Shown here: positions 1 to 11,965 of the stretch, in pieces
Numbering within the stretch: position 1 is the first letter of the stretch
Layout of the letters: every line of letters starts with the position of its first letter
Source: Podocnemis expansa
Lineage: Eukaryota; Chordata; Testudines; Podocnemididae
Direction: 5' to 3'
Length of the DNA: 64,000 bases
Assembly: GCA_007922195.1 (NCBI GenBank)
Contig: ML682231.1
Span: 353,948-417,947, forward strand
Notes under the pieces: model-generated
Seen by the model: the letters and a program-made list of their open reading frames with translations, nothing else
The model's database searches: none
Told to the model about the DNA's origin: nothing
Program-made: the position numbers and the translations under genes

Positions 1-1450
1 CTTACACTTCTTTCAGAATTCCATTCATTGCTGATTATACTCAGAAGCAAGAAAATTACTGAAAGTATTGCTTCAACAGCTAAGCATAATACAATCTGAC
101 ATACCCAGTGAGCGTCTGATAATTTCTTCACTTCAGTAATTCTGCTCCCAGTTTCTTTTTGCAATTTAGTGAAACATGAATGCACAAAGGATCACAATAG
201 AAACATATAGTTATTGAAGAAGAGTAAAGAAATTTGCAACATCTATGTTTTTACAGACAGCAACGATTGTTAAAGTTCAACCTGTGGTTGTAACAATGAA
301 TACAGACTGCTTGTGGTACCTTTTCTGGAAACTATGCTTGCACATCACTTAGTGCTCCACTCATTGCACTGGTACCATCATATGTTTGTGTTATGCAGGT
401 TTTTATCTCTCTGCTACAATATGTGAAGATGTTTTTTATATAACTCATTAGTGAAGTAGCATCCAGTGAATGACATGGAGGAAAGCCAACAAATCGTTCA
501 AACATATAGCCTCTGTGGCAATAATGGAGGACCACTGAAATGTGTTCCTGTTTACACAAGTCCTTTGTTTCATCAGCAATTAATGCAAAAATCCCAGCTT
601 TTTTGACTTCTTGGGAAACTGACTCTAGAACCATTCTGCTCATCAGAATTGAATGATGTGTATATTTTGCATTGTGAGGTAAACCATCTATTTTAAACTG
701 AATTCTGGGATCATGGTTTGCAACTAGCTGCAAGAATTCAAGAAAATTTCCTCTGTTCTCACTAATCTCTTCACTTTCCCAGTGTCCATGCAGCCACACT
801 GAACAATTTTTTGTTTAGAGGTGAGCAAAAGAATTTCTGCAAGATTAGCCACATAATACCTATTTTCTTCTATAAGTTCTTTATGAGCTACAACTGAGCT
901 AAAACTGAGCCTCTTTTGCCTGTCTGTAACTCTCTCAAGCCACCTTTCAGTCTTTGTGGTTTGTACTTCTGTTAGGCAGTCTCAGACCTGAATCATTTTC
1001 AGCAGCTTTTTCTAGTTGCTATACTCCTTGTGAGTACATTTTCACTACTATTTGCATCCTTTCCAGTGAAACGGCGACAAGCAAAGCAAAACACAGCATT
1101 TTCCAGTGTACTATATTCCAACCAGGAGTACAGTTTGTACCAGGCTGGAATGAAATGTCACCATGACTTGCCAAATTTTTTGGTGGGAAATATTCTAGCA
1201 CTGGCAGTATAGGACTTTCTTGCTTAGACTGTGCAACGTCACTTAGACCAGGTAACTTATTTACATAAATTATTGCATATACCTTGGGCAACAGATCAGC
1301 ACATGGCACCTCCAGTTCATCTTCCTCACCACATTCATCCTTACAAATGTCAGACTCATGACTACTGCATAATTACTCCTCACAACAAATACTTGCTTCA
1401 TTGGACATTTCTGAGGAACCTCCCTGTACTTTTGTAACATCAGAACTTTC
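1..1450 (-). pseudogene. Decayed hAT/ZMYM-type transposase fragment
   Basis: The best open stretch is 332-799 on the minus strand (155 codons). It shows the order typical of hAT transposases of the ZMYM/DUF4371 type: GHWESEEISENRGNFLE, then LIADETKDLCKQE, then the QTYDGTSAMSG block. Reading on toward position 1 in shifting frames gives further related pieces (around IHCYNHRLN and KKLSDAHW). Reading back toward 1320 gives a degenerate TTF-type zinc-finger-like start (SWLEYS-like text near 1100-1180). The frame breaks several times and there are in-frame stops, so this is a dead copy. The C-terminal dimerisation region would lie to the left of the window. A domesticated ZMYM gene is less likely given the disruptions. 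Confidence 0.75.
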
Positions 1451-2094
1451 TTTGAGATGTTTTATTTGGGGTGGGGGGTGGATTTATGAAATACTGGTCT
1501 AAAGCTCCTGAGAATGAGTGTTTTTGCTTAGACAGCACTGTAGGGCATAAATGGGGCAGAATGGTTGGACCTTCACAAAGAAGAAACAAGCCTTTTCATT
1601 GCCTGGTCCTGGAAACCTCTTCTCCTTTCCCAGCTTTCTGGGCTGCAGCTCTGTCTTAACCCAGCAATTTGTCTGCTCTCTCCACTTGTCTCCTGTCTGA
1701 ACCCTCTCAGGACAGCTACCTTTCCTTTGTTAGCAGAAGCAGCTGAATAATGTAGATCACAATCAGGAATCGTCTAACAGAACTTTACTAACTTGAAAGA
1801 GGATTAAATAAGAGTTGAAAGCACAAGCAGCAGTACAGATCAGCAAAACTAGGCTTTCCACTTTCTCAGTGAGAAGAGGAGAAATAAAACAAACAAAACT
1901 GCAGTTACTAAAAACAAAATTCACCACTCCCACTTAGACAATTTAACCCTTTAATAGCAGTCTTTTGGTGTGAGCCTTCTCCATTGCTATTCCAACATCC
2001 TTAAAAGTCTCAGTGAATCTGTGAAAAATGCCTGAGTCTGAAAGTCTAACAAAACTAATATTTGAAAAGTGCCTTTTGCTCCAACCAATCAAAG

Positions 2095-2205
2095 TGGTCC
2101 AGCCAGACGGGGGCGGGAGAGGGGGTTGCAGGGGTGCCTGGGGGGGGGCCGAGTCCTTTTCGGGGGGGGCCACCGTGTCCCTCCTTTCCCCCCTCTGGAG
2201 CCACC
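2095..2205. other. GC-rich patch with GC-box-like core
   Basis: This is an abrupt run of G-rich sequence (GGGGGCGGGAGAGG, then two G8/G7 runs) in otherwise AT-rich intron. CCAATCA lies just before it at about 2085. It could be a CpG-poor repeat fragment or a promoter-like remnant. Nothing downstream on the plus strand looks like a gene. Confidence 0.25.
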
Positions 2206-2355
2206 ACTACACAGAGGCTAATTGGGGCCTTTGGGAGTGCCATTCATAATAAATAAAACATTATTAAACACTGTCAAGGCAAGGATACTGACAACAATGG
2301 TGTGTGGGGAGGTAAAGTAAAAATAGAATAGAATATAAAAGGAAAATCTATTTAA

Positions 2356-2361
<6 letters not shown>

Positions 2362-2404
<43 letters not shown>
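2362..2404. repeat. (GA)n microsatellite
   Basis: About 21 uninterrupted GA units on the plus strand, read as CU in the MYO16 pre-mRNA. The flanking open frames rich in Ser-Leu are artefacts of this tract. Confidence 0.97.
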
Positions 2405-2406
<2 letters not shown>

Positions 2407-4645
2407 CATTTACCTCTCACCTAAAATTTAAAAGTGCTCTGCTATTATTGCCAGATTACTCATACTGACAGACCGCTTCACATGATCATTCTGGAATATT
2501 TTTAAAAGAGTTTTTAAGTTTGTAAGAAAAAGTATCCCATGATTTTCTTGGTCTTGTATTGGAAATGTAATTTCCAGGGAGCAGTAATGCTCTTAGCCTG
2601 TGTCTTTTCACATTATTATTAAATTGTCCATCGCTTTTTGAACTTGTGGTGGAATGGTTTTCTTCTATAAACTTCAACCGTAATCAGTTAGTTATTTATG
2701 TACACTGTTTTGCTAGCATTGTCCCAGAAAGAATGAAACGAACTACAATTGTGAAGATTTATGTGGTTCAAAATGATTGCCTATTGACGTTAAAAAAACA
2801 GAAGTGAAACAGCATAACCAATACTGATTTTAACTTTGAAGCTTTCCTCTTTGACATGATCTGTAAAATTCAATACAGTTAGTGGCTGGTCACAACCATC
2901 TTGCTTTAAGAATTTATCAAGCTTTTGGTGTGGAGATAATTAACCTTCCTTTTCCAGTTCACTGGCATCTATCATCCTGTTAATTGTTCATTAACTACCA
3001 CTAGATTAATTGCTTGTCTCTAGCATTTCAACTTTCTAGTGACTCTTCCCTCGATCATATTCTATAGAGTTAATATCTTATGTGACCTAAATTGTCCTGC
3101 TCCCTTTTCTAGAAATGTGATGAATCATTAAACAAAACATGTTTTATAATAGCTGCTTACAGTTTATATATGATTCAGTAATATATGGTCACTTTTAATA
3201 GTTAGGTTGAAAGCCCTATTGTTCTGTTTTAAAAAATGAGAGAAATACAAAATAATTTTGAATGTTCTCAGTCTGGTACCTTTGAGCAACTGGAAAACTT
3301 CAATCTTTCTTAGAAACACGTAAATAGTTTTCATTAATTTAAATGAAAAAGTGGGCCAATTTGCCTGAAAGAAAAGACAGAGACATCCAAGGCGAAAACT
3401 GGGGGAGGGGAGGGGAGGCCCAGTATTGGGTTTGTTTTTTGTTTTAGAATATTTCAGAGCTAAGACCCTCCAATCTCTGTGACAGAAGGGAGAATTAGCT
3501 GGCAGGCTGGAATACACCTCAATGGATACTGGAGACAGAAATTTCTCCCTTCTGGGGAGACCTCTGGGCACTCTGAGAAGCCTGGAAGAGCTAAAAGGGG
3601 ATGTTGGTCCAGACACGTCACTTTCACACTGTAAATAAGTACAATAGTACACACCAACACTCAGCTCTTGGAAAATGCTAAAAGTATAAAAAGATGGTTT
3701 GAAAAGCCTTTAAATTAAACATGAGAAATATAGTCCAAGGATTTTTTGAAACCAGAGCTCTAATATCACTGTTTGTGTCAACTAGCTCTGGACTAAAACA
3801 TTTGCCTGAAATCAGCACCATTTCAGGGCTATTGTAGAGACTGTAGCTTAAATACCAGCGAACTAAGAAACTGCTACCTGATTACAAGTACAAACATCAA
3901 CCAGGAGGAATAAGAGGCTGCCATTATTCTCTGGCACACTCTGAAAGCAGAAACAGCTCTACAAAAGCACATCACAGCTTTGTGTTCTTCAAGTTATGGA
4001 TATAGCTGAAGTAGTCATTTCTGCTCTTGTTGAACCCAAAGAGTTAACAATGCATACCAATCCTGCAACTAGCACTGAAGATGATACTTTGTGGGATCAA
4101 GAAATTGGCAGTGTTGTGAAGTTTGATTTAAAAAAATCCTACTTTGAGATAATGAAAATAATTAATTTTTACTTGGATCTGAGCCTTCTAATACAGTCTA
4201 AGATCACAGAAGCTAAGAAGGCATGATGAATAGCCATTTTTTGGCTTCTTCTCAGACTAGAGAAATAGCCGAGTTGATGCGGAGGACAGAAATCCACTTT
4301 GGATTCTGCCTTGCTGTCATGCCCAGCAGCTCCAGTTGAGATAATGTCCCCACTGTACAATCAGATAGGAAGATGTGGTCTGTGTCTTTTAAAATAATTA
4401 CTTTAGTTGTTTACTCCTCTAATGTTTTGAATTTCATACAGGATGTTAATATTTGCATAAGCATAATTATTATGTAGCATAAAGAAACTGGTGGTTGAAT
4501 CAAACAGTAATACACTCATTGTGCAATGCATATCTGATTGCAAACATATACATGTAAGTGGATCACCATCCAGAGTAGTCAAAGTCCAAACTCTCAGTTT
4601 CAGTTTCACAGGTCTTTTCTTGGGGCCAGTTTTATTCATAGAAGA

Positions 4646-4646
<1 letters not shown>

Positions 4647-4678
<32 letters not shown>

Positions 4679-4706
4679 ACAAAACAAAACAAAACAAAAA
4701 AACAAA
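4647..4706. repeat. (AAAAC)n microsatellite
   Basis: Pentanucleotide AAAAC units with a few A-length interruptions. Confidence 0.95.
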
Positions 4707-6329
4707 GTAACACAAAAAAGTGGGTAATGGTGCATGCCCCATTTTCCACAAGTTGGATAAGCAGAGATCACACACTTCCCACTAGATAGTATTTCTTACA
4801 TAAGCCCTGGGCTTCCTGCTTAATACTAAGAGAGGGACATCCTCAGAGCCTTTCCTCAGCTGTCGTCTTCCAAGGACCAGCCCGGAAGCTTTCCTTTTTC
4901 AGGCTCTCTAGCTGGCAGTCATACGATACTTCATTAGCTGACCTGCCATGAGACCCATTTGCACCCTGCAACTCCCAACAATCCCCGATCTTAAAGAATT
5001 AATGAATTATGAAAGACACAGTGGGATATGCACATGCATCGAAAGACCCAACACACTGTCACAATAATCATGTCTGAATAAGTGATAGTGTAAAAGAACA
5101 AGATAGTATTCTTTTAAAATAATGCGTGTCTTTTCAGTAACACTCCCATGGTTTATGTTTTAGAAGCTGTCAGTATCCATTGGCAGTACAGCAGTGAATA
5201 TACAGTTAGGGATACCTGGTGTGTAGGTTAAATGAAACATATGTACTAGCCCCTGTGTGTCAGTGTGGCTCCTACATGTTATATGTGTTATATGAAAAGT
5301 GAAAAATTCAGCATCTACAAATCACTGCTTTAGTTGAAAGCAGGGACGTCACTGGCTCCAGGCTTATGGGGCTCAAGCCCTGAGTCCCAGCACCCAAGCC
5401 CAGGTCTTTTCCTGTGCCAGGGGCACTCCCGGTTGAAAGTGCCACAAGCGCTTTTCTACTCTGATATGACTGAAGTATATAATTTGTGTAGAATAAGCTT
5501 AATAGGCAGCTATTATAAATTAATATATAGACTGTTTAATTTACATATCCTTGATGTTCATTAGAATCTCTAAAATTGTGTCTATTTTCTATCTGAATAT
5601 TTCATGTGTGCCTTTGATTTAATATTATGGTCTGCACTTGCAAATAAAGATTGAGGTCTGTATTCTGTCCAGCCTTTATGCAGACAGAGTGGGGAGAGGT
5701 GATGGAAGGGAGTAAGAAGATCCTCTCATTCCTTGTGCAGTCTGCACAAGTATTGGTGGGAGATGTAGCTCTTACACCTAGTGAAGCCCAGGAACTGTTT
5801 CCCAATAACTCCCTGTAATGGTCTGCACCCCCTCTTCCTGCCCATGTAATTCGGTCTGTGCATCTTTCCTGTCCACCTTTGCAATATAATTGTATGCTTT
5901 AATGCAAAGTATGCCACGCTTCATACTTTTTGAATGCTCATGACATGGTCTGCATTATTATTATTATTGAGGTATCATGTTTCTTACACCATCATACTTA
6001 TACAGACAGATAAGAAACATCCCAAAGAGCATTTCACATGGCTCAAATGGGGGAGGGGAGACAAACAGAGCTGCGCTCACACATACCCAGTGGTGCATAA
6101 CAAAGACCATGCAAACTAAGTGTTTTGACTGGAGAGTGCAAAGTCACCTGAGTGAAAGAGGAGAGAAAAGAAAAAAAAGAGAGAAAAGGAGACACCTTGA
6201 ACTGTTTGAGGCTTCTTGTCTCTGGTTTTCATCCTGCAAGTTGCTAAAATGAATTATACCTACACACAAGGCAAGGAAGATCTGGCTGCAAAACCATCAG
6301 TAGTCAAGTAAAGGGGTAAACAACATGAC

Positions 6330-6840
6330 TGAAGCAGAAATCTTAATTTAGAAAGTGAGTTATCTTTTATTTAGTTGTGATACTTCTTTGATCAATTATC
6401 TGATTTTGCCTTGATTTGCTATATAGTCACTTAAAATCATATCTTCATCAATAAACTAATGTTTGTTTTATCTGAAGTAATGTGGATTCTGGAGAGAGAG
6501 TGAAAGTGTGGGTGCCTGACATAGAGCAAAAGTTAATGCTTATCCATTTCTTTGTTAACTAATGGACTGAAATAAATGAGCTTGCAATGATCAGGAAGGG
6601 TCCTGATCACTGTAAGACAATAGTTTCTGGTGTTGTATATTGGGGATGGGGCTGCCTGATGGGGGACCAATCCAAGAGTTGGTAGTGTGGATGCACTTCC
6701 ACTGCCTGGGACCGATTACATGCAGGAGGTTAGTGTGAGCTGACCCACGAGTGGGTAGTTCAACTAGAAAGACAGGATAAGTCAGGGTCCAGGAGTGGGT
6801 GGACAGAGGGAAGCACATTGGCACACCAGACCTGATTGTA
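6330..6840 (+). repeat. LTR-like repeat, copy 1
   Basis: This shares an ordered series of motifs with 31640-32350 and, more weakly, with 15900-16420: a T-rich block around TTATCTTTTATTTA, CAATAAACTA followed by GTTTGTTTTATCT, then a G-rich part with GCAGGAGGTTAGTGTG and CACATTGGCACACCAGAC. The AATAAA signal in the middle and the GC-richer 3' half are what a retroviral-type LTR looks like. No internal coding region or target duplication was identified, so it is probably a decayed solo LTR. The boundaries are rough. Confidence 0.45.
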
Positions 6841-7864
6841 GGAGGGGAAATTCATGTTCTCCAAGACATACAAAGCCTCTAAGATGTTATTTACAAGTTA
6901 AGGAAGGGTTGGGGGTAGGTTGAGCCATGGTTCTACCTTCCACCTCACCATGTTAGCCAGAAAGATTGCTGATCATGTAGGGAGAAGAGTACAAACTGTC
7001 AGAAGCCAAACTGAAGGGAATCAAAGAGAGAGTTGGAGAGAAAGTTGACACACCCATGAAATAAAGAATTTAACGGGAGAAGAGAGCAACCGCTACATCG
7101 ATACTGATTTCACAGCATAATAAACTTTTGCCTTTTGTGGCTACTGAAGACATTATCCCTTTCTGCGACAGCACACAATGAACCACTGAACAATAACAGA
7201 CATTTTCTTTGAGTTCTGGGGGCACAGATCATTATGTTTTGTAAAAATTCAGTTCTGAAAATCTTTGGATCCAGCAAGTGATACCTAGTTGTACAATTTG
7301 CAAAACATGTTTGATTTTTAAATGGATTTTAAAAATTCAGAGTTCTAGATTAGTTTCTTTTCACTAGCTTTAATTCAGATTTTTGAAAAAGTCGCATGCT
7401 ATAATGTCATGGAGAGCCAAATCTGCCAGTAACAGCACTTAGCATAATGTAGTATTTTCATTCTATTCGTTTTCCAAAGCATCTGCAGACCTCTTGATCT
7501 TCCGCTTAATCCAGTCTATTTATCCTCCCACTCCTGACCTAGTTGAAGTATCAATTCCAAAAGCAAGAAATCAGATAACAAATACTTCTCTTAAAATATT
7601 TTTGAAGCAGATACTCTTGTTCTCCTAAGTGATTAAGCTAGATATTTACTAGAATCTTATAAAATGATTAATAACTTTGCAAAGCCTGAATTTTAATTCA
7701 CAGCCACACTGGCAGAATGTGAAGAATTTATTTTTAGAGCAACATTTCTTTCCCATATGTGATTTTGTTTTCAGTCTAGGCAAATACTTGTGTTGGCTCA
7801 AAAGAGCTTTTCAGATACACAGCAAATATACTTGCAACCAATACAATAAAATAAAGCAACTTAC

Positions 7865-7937
7865 CTGTTCATAAGTATTCTTTTGAAACTCCTCAAACCC
7901 AAAGATATCCAATATTCCAATTTCAAATACCTGATCA
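7865..7937 (-). CDS. MYO16: MYO16 motor-domain exon with switch II
   Basis: This 73-base exon on the minus strand follows an acceptor ending TTGTTTCAG and ends at the donor GTAAGT. It supplies one base to a split Ser codon and then 24 codons, including ILDIFGFEEFQKN. This is the switch II and relay-helix start of a myosin head, where the Asp and Gly of D-I-F-G-F-E contact the nucleotide gamma-phosphate in the family. It is in phase with the exon at 19436-19577 across an 11.5-kb intron, and ends in phase 0. A nearer acceptor (CAG before GTATTTG) would break the frame, which decided the start. The following exon was not found in the window and should lie to the left. Myosin XVI carries N-terminal ankyrin repeats and is mainly neuronal. 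Confidence 0.9.
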
Positions 7938-8475
7938 CTGAAACAATAAGACAGTACGGGTTACAAGTATCCAAGAAAGTGAAAAATTTACTGCTCCTGT
8001 CCATATGTGTTCTGTACTAGGAAGCAAGTAGTTTGTACAGTACAAGATAGCATGATGTACATAAACATACCACATATGTGACAAAGCCATATGACAAACT
8101 GCACTGACTTTGACTGCCTTACCTATACCCTACCCACTGATCCATCTTTGCGCAGGGACTATTAATATTCCAGTGCTCTAAGCAGTTTTAACAATCACCA
8201 TTTAAATATAGCATAAAATAAGTCAGACAAATATTTAGATTGTTGACACTAAGGGAAAGGTTTTCAAACATTCAGGTGCCTATCTAGTAATTCAGATGCC
8301 AGAAGGGCAGCCAATGGGAATAAGCAGGTGTTTAGATTCACCTAGGTGCTGAAGTGTCCAATTTTCAGTGGAATTTTTTCAAAACACATGTGCGTATTTC
8401 CTGTGTGCTTGGAGCAGAGTGGAAATGCCAGCTGGATGCATATTAGCATATGAAAATCCTCAATTTATACATATT

Positions 8476-8478
<3 letters not shown>

Positions 8479-8507
<29 letters not shown>
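8479..8507. repeat. (GA)n microsatellite
   Basis: About 14 GA units, again GA on the plus strand. Confidence 0.95.
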
Positions 8508-8509
<2 letters not shown>

Positions 8510-9030
8510 ATATCACTTGGCCAGATTGTGAGCAGTGTGAAACATCATTTTCAGACACTATTGTAGATTTCCCAAGCCTACGATATTTTACACAGATGCT
8601 AGCAAAACTGAAGATGAAGTAGTTCAACTGCACAGATCTAGAAACTGACATCACCATTATAAAAAACAAAAGAATATTCCCCCTCTCCCCCCAAGCCTTT
8701 GTGCACAAACTGATAGGAAAGCATCCAATATTCTGGGCCAGTGTAAACCAGGTAACATCTAATAGGGACAGTGGCAGGACGCAGTTGTGGAATTATGCCA
8801 GTATCTAGTTATGAAGTCTATAACCAGCTGTGCATATAGCTATCATACTCATGATATGGGTGTGCTTTTTTATTTCCTTAGGTTACCCCTGTCTCTGTCA
8901 GAGGGAAGGGTAAACCATATATGAGGACTGGTACGGATGGTAAGTTTCCCATAATGTAGAATTTTGCCTACCTGCAGAGAAGCTAGTGTCATCTTTAACC
9001 CTTTGACTTAGATTTAGGAAGTGGTTTTTG

Positions 9031-9300
9031 GATATGTCTACACTGTAGTTTAAAACCCTCAGCAGCAAGTTTCATAGCCCAAGTCTACAGATTTGGCTTG
9101 TGAGTTTTGTGCTACGGTGCTAAAAAAAGCAGTGTAGCAGCTCAGGCTCTCAAACCCACCCTCTCCCAGGCTTTATAGTCCAAGCCCAAAGTTCTATCCT
9201 GAGGCTTTTAATGCCATACTGTGAGCCTCGGAACCTTGAGTCTGTAGACCTGGGCCCTGACACTCGTTGTTGGTCTAAAAAATACACTATAGACAGACTC
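9031..9300. mobile_element. MITE with TATGTCTACACTG-type ends
   Basis: It begins GATATGTCTACACTGTAG and ends with a rough inverted match (the reverse complement of the end is GAGTCTGTCTATAGTGTA). The element is 270 bp and non-coding. The same end motif recurs at 21971-22216, 29720-30196 and 30666-31026. No convincing target duplication was found. The superfamily is not assigned. Confidence 0.55.
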
Positions 9301-9462
9301 TGAGAAACACAGAGGATTCACTGATTCCAATATTTTCCCTCTGAAAAGTCACAAAGACTTTTTCATGGTGCCAAGAGTCACAGATGCTAAGTATTCTGGC
9401 TGGAACACAGGACATGATTGCTCCAGCTTCCTTTATCTCATCACAGTATAGAGGGACTAGAT

Positions 9463-9936
9463 CAGGGGTCTCAAACACGCAGCCTCCAGGCCCCATGCGG
9501 CCCTTATAGATATTTCCTGTGGATCACAACAACACTATTGTTACTGATATTTGCAATATCATTGTATGAAAAGGTTTTATTGGTGCGGCCCTCAAGCTAG
9601 AGCCCTGCAAATCCACAGATTTCCGTGGATATCCGCATTATGTCCACATCCGCGGACACAACACCGACATCCATGGACTATTTCTTGTGGATGCAGATCG
9701 GATACAGATCCACATATTTTTAGCTGCACAGAGTTAGAGCCCTGCAAATATGCGGATCTCCGTGGAGATCCACATTATATCCGCATCCGCGGATACAACA
9801 TGGATATCTGCAGACCATTTCTTGCAGATGCAGGTCGGATATGGATCCACGTATTTGTATCCATGCAGGGCTCTACCTTGGCCTAATGTTCTAGTCCTCA
9901 TGCGGCCGCTGTGGTGATTTGAGTTTGAGTTCCCCA
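9463..9936. mobile_element. hAT-type MITE (CAGGGGTCTCAAAC ends), interrupted
   Basis: It starts CAGGGGTCTCAAAC and ends GAGTTTGAGTTCCCCA, giving imperfect inverted ends. It is flanked by GACTAGAT (9455-9462) and GACTAAAT (9937-9944), an 8-bp duplication with one mismatch as expected for hAT. The interior carries the CATGCGGCC text also seen in the related copy at 29899-30108. A second element (9598-9875) interrupts it. There is no transposase. Confidence 0.8.
9598..9875. mobile_element. TAGAGCCCTGCA-ended MITE nested in a hAT MITE
   Basis: The ends are TAGAGCCCTGCAAATCC and the inverse of TAGAGCCCTGCATGG. The interior is rich in self-complementary GGATATCC/CCGCGG text, and a second internal TAGAGCCCTGCAAAT at about 9736 suggests a partial dimer. 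The flanking octamers CCTCAAGC and CCTTGGCC match at only four positions, so the duplication is weak here. The related copy at 39409-40039 has a perfect one. Confidence 0.8.
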
Positions 9937-9944
9937 GACTAAAT

Positions 9945-11680
9945 GGATGCATGGTAAGCTTGTGTCTCCATATGACCTATCGCTCAAGAAAGTCAAGAAA
10001 GATCCTCTGAGGCTCATGGAGCTTGCTAGGAAAGAAAGGCCATCTCTGCTCAGAGCCTTGACCTCATTTCTTCACTATCCTTTGCCTCATGATAGTTAGC
10101 TGGACTATTGCAGCCTTTTTCAACTCCCAAACCCTCCACTGAAAACCATCACCCTGAACTCTGTTATATGTATCTCTAATCCTTTCATCTCCTGCACCTT
10201 AATCCTCACTATCCTCCTCGTTCCTTACAGCAGCCATGTACTCAATGAAACATGCCTGTCTGTCTCTCTCAGATTTGTCTTTGTGAATTCTTATTCTGGG
10301 TGCTGTCTGCTTCAAATGAGCACAGATTACAGAGGAGCTGATGGGAAGCTGCAGTCTGAGTATCCTCCTCCAGTTAGTATATCCTGCTCAAATCTGCCCC
10401 ATTCTAAAGTCTAAGCCATTGGGCATTCAGACTACTTTGAATATTCTTAGGGATGGCTATTTGCACCTGCCAAAATGTTTGAGAGTGTGGGCCTTAGGTG
10501 GGATGCAGCAGTCTACTCCCACCATTCAAAGAGCTGTCCCTCATATATGGGTTTTGTTTGCAGGGTCAGCGTTTGGACTTCAGCAGAACAGATATCTCTT
10601 TATTTATATATGACGGTACTCACACAAAGCTATTTGTCAGCAGTGCACATCATCTCCATTCATCAAATATGTATATCAGGCAGTAATGCCAAAAAATAAA
10701 ATATAAAATGCTAAATTCTCAATTGATGTAGTTCCACTGAATTCAGTTCAGTGGCAGCCATTCACATGAAGAGAGGTTCTGGCCCTTAATTCCCTCTACC
10801 TCAGTCCACACCCCCAAAACCTCTTACATTTAATAAAATGACAGCAGAAAGAATCAACATCTTTGCTGACATTCTGCCTTTCTGAGACTTCCTCAAAGAC
10901 TGTCAAGGACATTTCTGAAATCTTTTCTCAGATGTCATACCCCAAAAGCTCCCATTGATTGCTGTGGAATAATAGTTCAACAGTAGTGTTAACTCTGTTG
11001 ATGACTGCAGGACTGGCTATATTATCAAATGACAGAACAGAAAGAGATGCATAATAAATTTAGATCAGACTGACTTTGTTGGTTAGAGAGGTTATCATAA
11101 GATCATTTAGCACATGGGGAAATTTCTTCACCAAGAAACAGAGAAACATCACCAGCTATATCTCTAATAATGAAACTCATTTTAATTTTTTTTGCTTAAA
11201 ACTGTAAGCGTCAATCTCAAATTCTTATGCTCCAAGACTCCAGTTAAGCAGAGATACACAAACCTTGTTCATTTTCAAGAGAATCACCAACAGATGAATT
11301 ATCTCTAATTTTTATACTTTGCATTTGTTTGCAAGTTGTAGTAACAAACAATATGGGTCTAACCCTGAAGGAGTAATATGCACATAATAAAGCGCAGAAT
11401 TTTCTAAAGGAACTCCTACCATCTTCCCTGAAAACACTGTCTATTCTCTTACGTACCAAGTAATCTACCATTTCACTAAGCATACTCAAAAGTTGGATGA
11501 ACACCAGAATGCCTATAATATTTGTGGATCTGCAGACAGGCTCCAATTCACCTTTTTAATATTTGCAAACAGATGGGTTCTCCCATGCCTTTCCCTCAGT
11601 TAACATACATGCAATATTGTCCAAATTTTATCTTATAGCTAAAGTTTTCAATACTGGAACTCCACTGACAACTATATACA
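9945..11680. other. Intronic stretch without recognised feature
   Basis: No domain-bearing frame, paired terminal repeat or splice-bounded exon was recognised. Open frames at 10341-10699 overlap each other in different frames and look random. Confidence 0.4.
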
Positions 11681-11689
11681 AGAAACCCA

Positions 11690-11800
11690 CCTTCAAAGCA
11701 TCTGACAAAGTGGGATTTTCTCCTATAAAAGCTCATGTGATAAATAAATTTGTTAGTCTTTAAAAGTGCCATAGGACTCTCTGTTTGCTTTTCAGTCCAT
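11690..11800 (+). repeat. Penelope 3'-tail fragment
   Basis: It contains CTTCAAAGCATCTGAC, AAGTGGGATTTTCTCC and TTTGTTAGTCTTTAAAAGTG. This is the same tail that ends the larger Penelope element at about 54440-54536. Short 3' tails of this kind are left by 5'-truncated insertions. Confidence 0.75.
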
Positions 11801-11835
11801 CTGTGTATTTTCAGACTTCCAGATAGCAATGACAA

Positions 11836-11965
11836 AAGCATCTGACAAAGTGGGATTTTCTCCCACAAAAGCCCATGCAATAAATAAATTTGTTAGTCTT
11901 TAAAAGTGCCAAAGAACTGCTTGTTTGTTTTGCTGAACTAGACTAACACAGCTACAGCACTGGAA
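11836..11965 (+). repeat. Penelope 3'-tail fragment, second tandem copy
   Basis: It repeats the tail text (AAGCATCTGACAAAG, GGGATTTTCTCCCAC, TTTGTTAGTCTTTAAAAG) and extends into GAACTAGACTAACACAGCT, the tail end also seen inverted at about 30610-30640. It lies 36 bp after the first copy in the same direction. Confidence 0.75.

Larger units (their letters stand above)
1460..6080. other. Intronic stretch without recognised gene
   Basis: No splice-bounded coding block was recognised here. It holds a GC-rich patch at about 2095-2205, a GA microsatellite at 2362-2404 and an AAAAC microsatellite at 4647-4706. Open frames such as those at 3164-3652, 3996-4226 and 4403-4771 have no recognisable domain. 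The stretch lies downstream of the 7865-7937 exon on the minus strand, so it is presumably MYO16 intron. Confidence 0.5.

Noticed and set aside
2218..2409. Open frames made of Ser-Leu or Arg-Glu repeats at GA tracts (also at 8368-8708 and 44275-44559)
   Set aside because: Translations of microsatellites.
7865..7930. Alternative MYO16 exon start at the nearer AG (before GTATTTG)
   Set aside because: It would leave the exon out of phase with the upstream exon; the AG seven bases further upstream has a better pyrimidine tract and restores phase.
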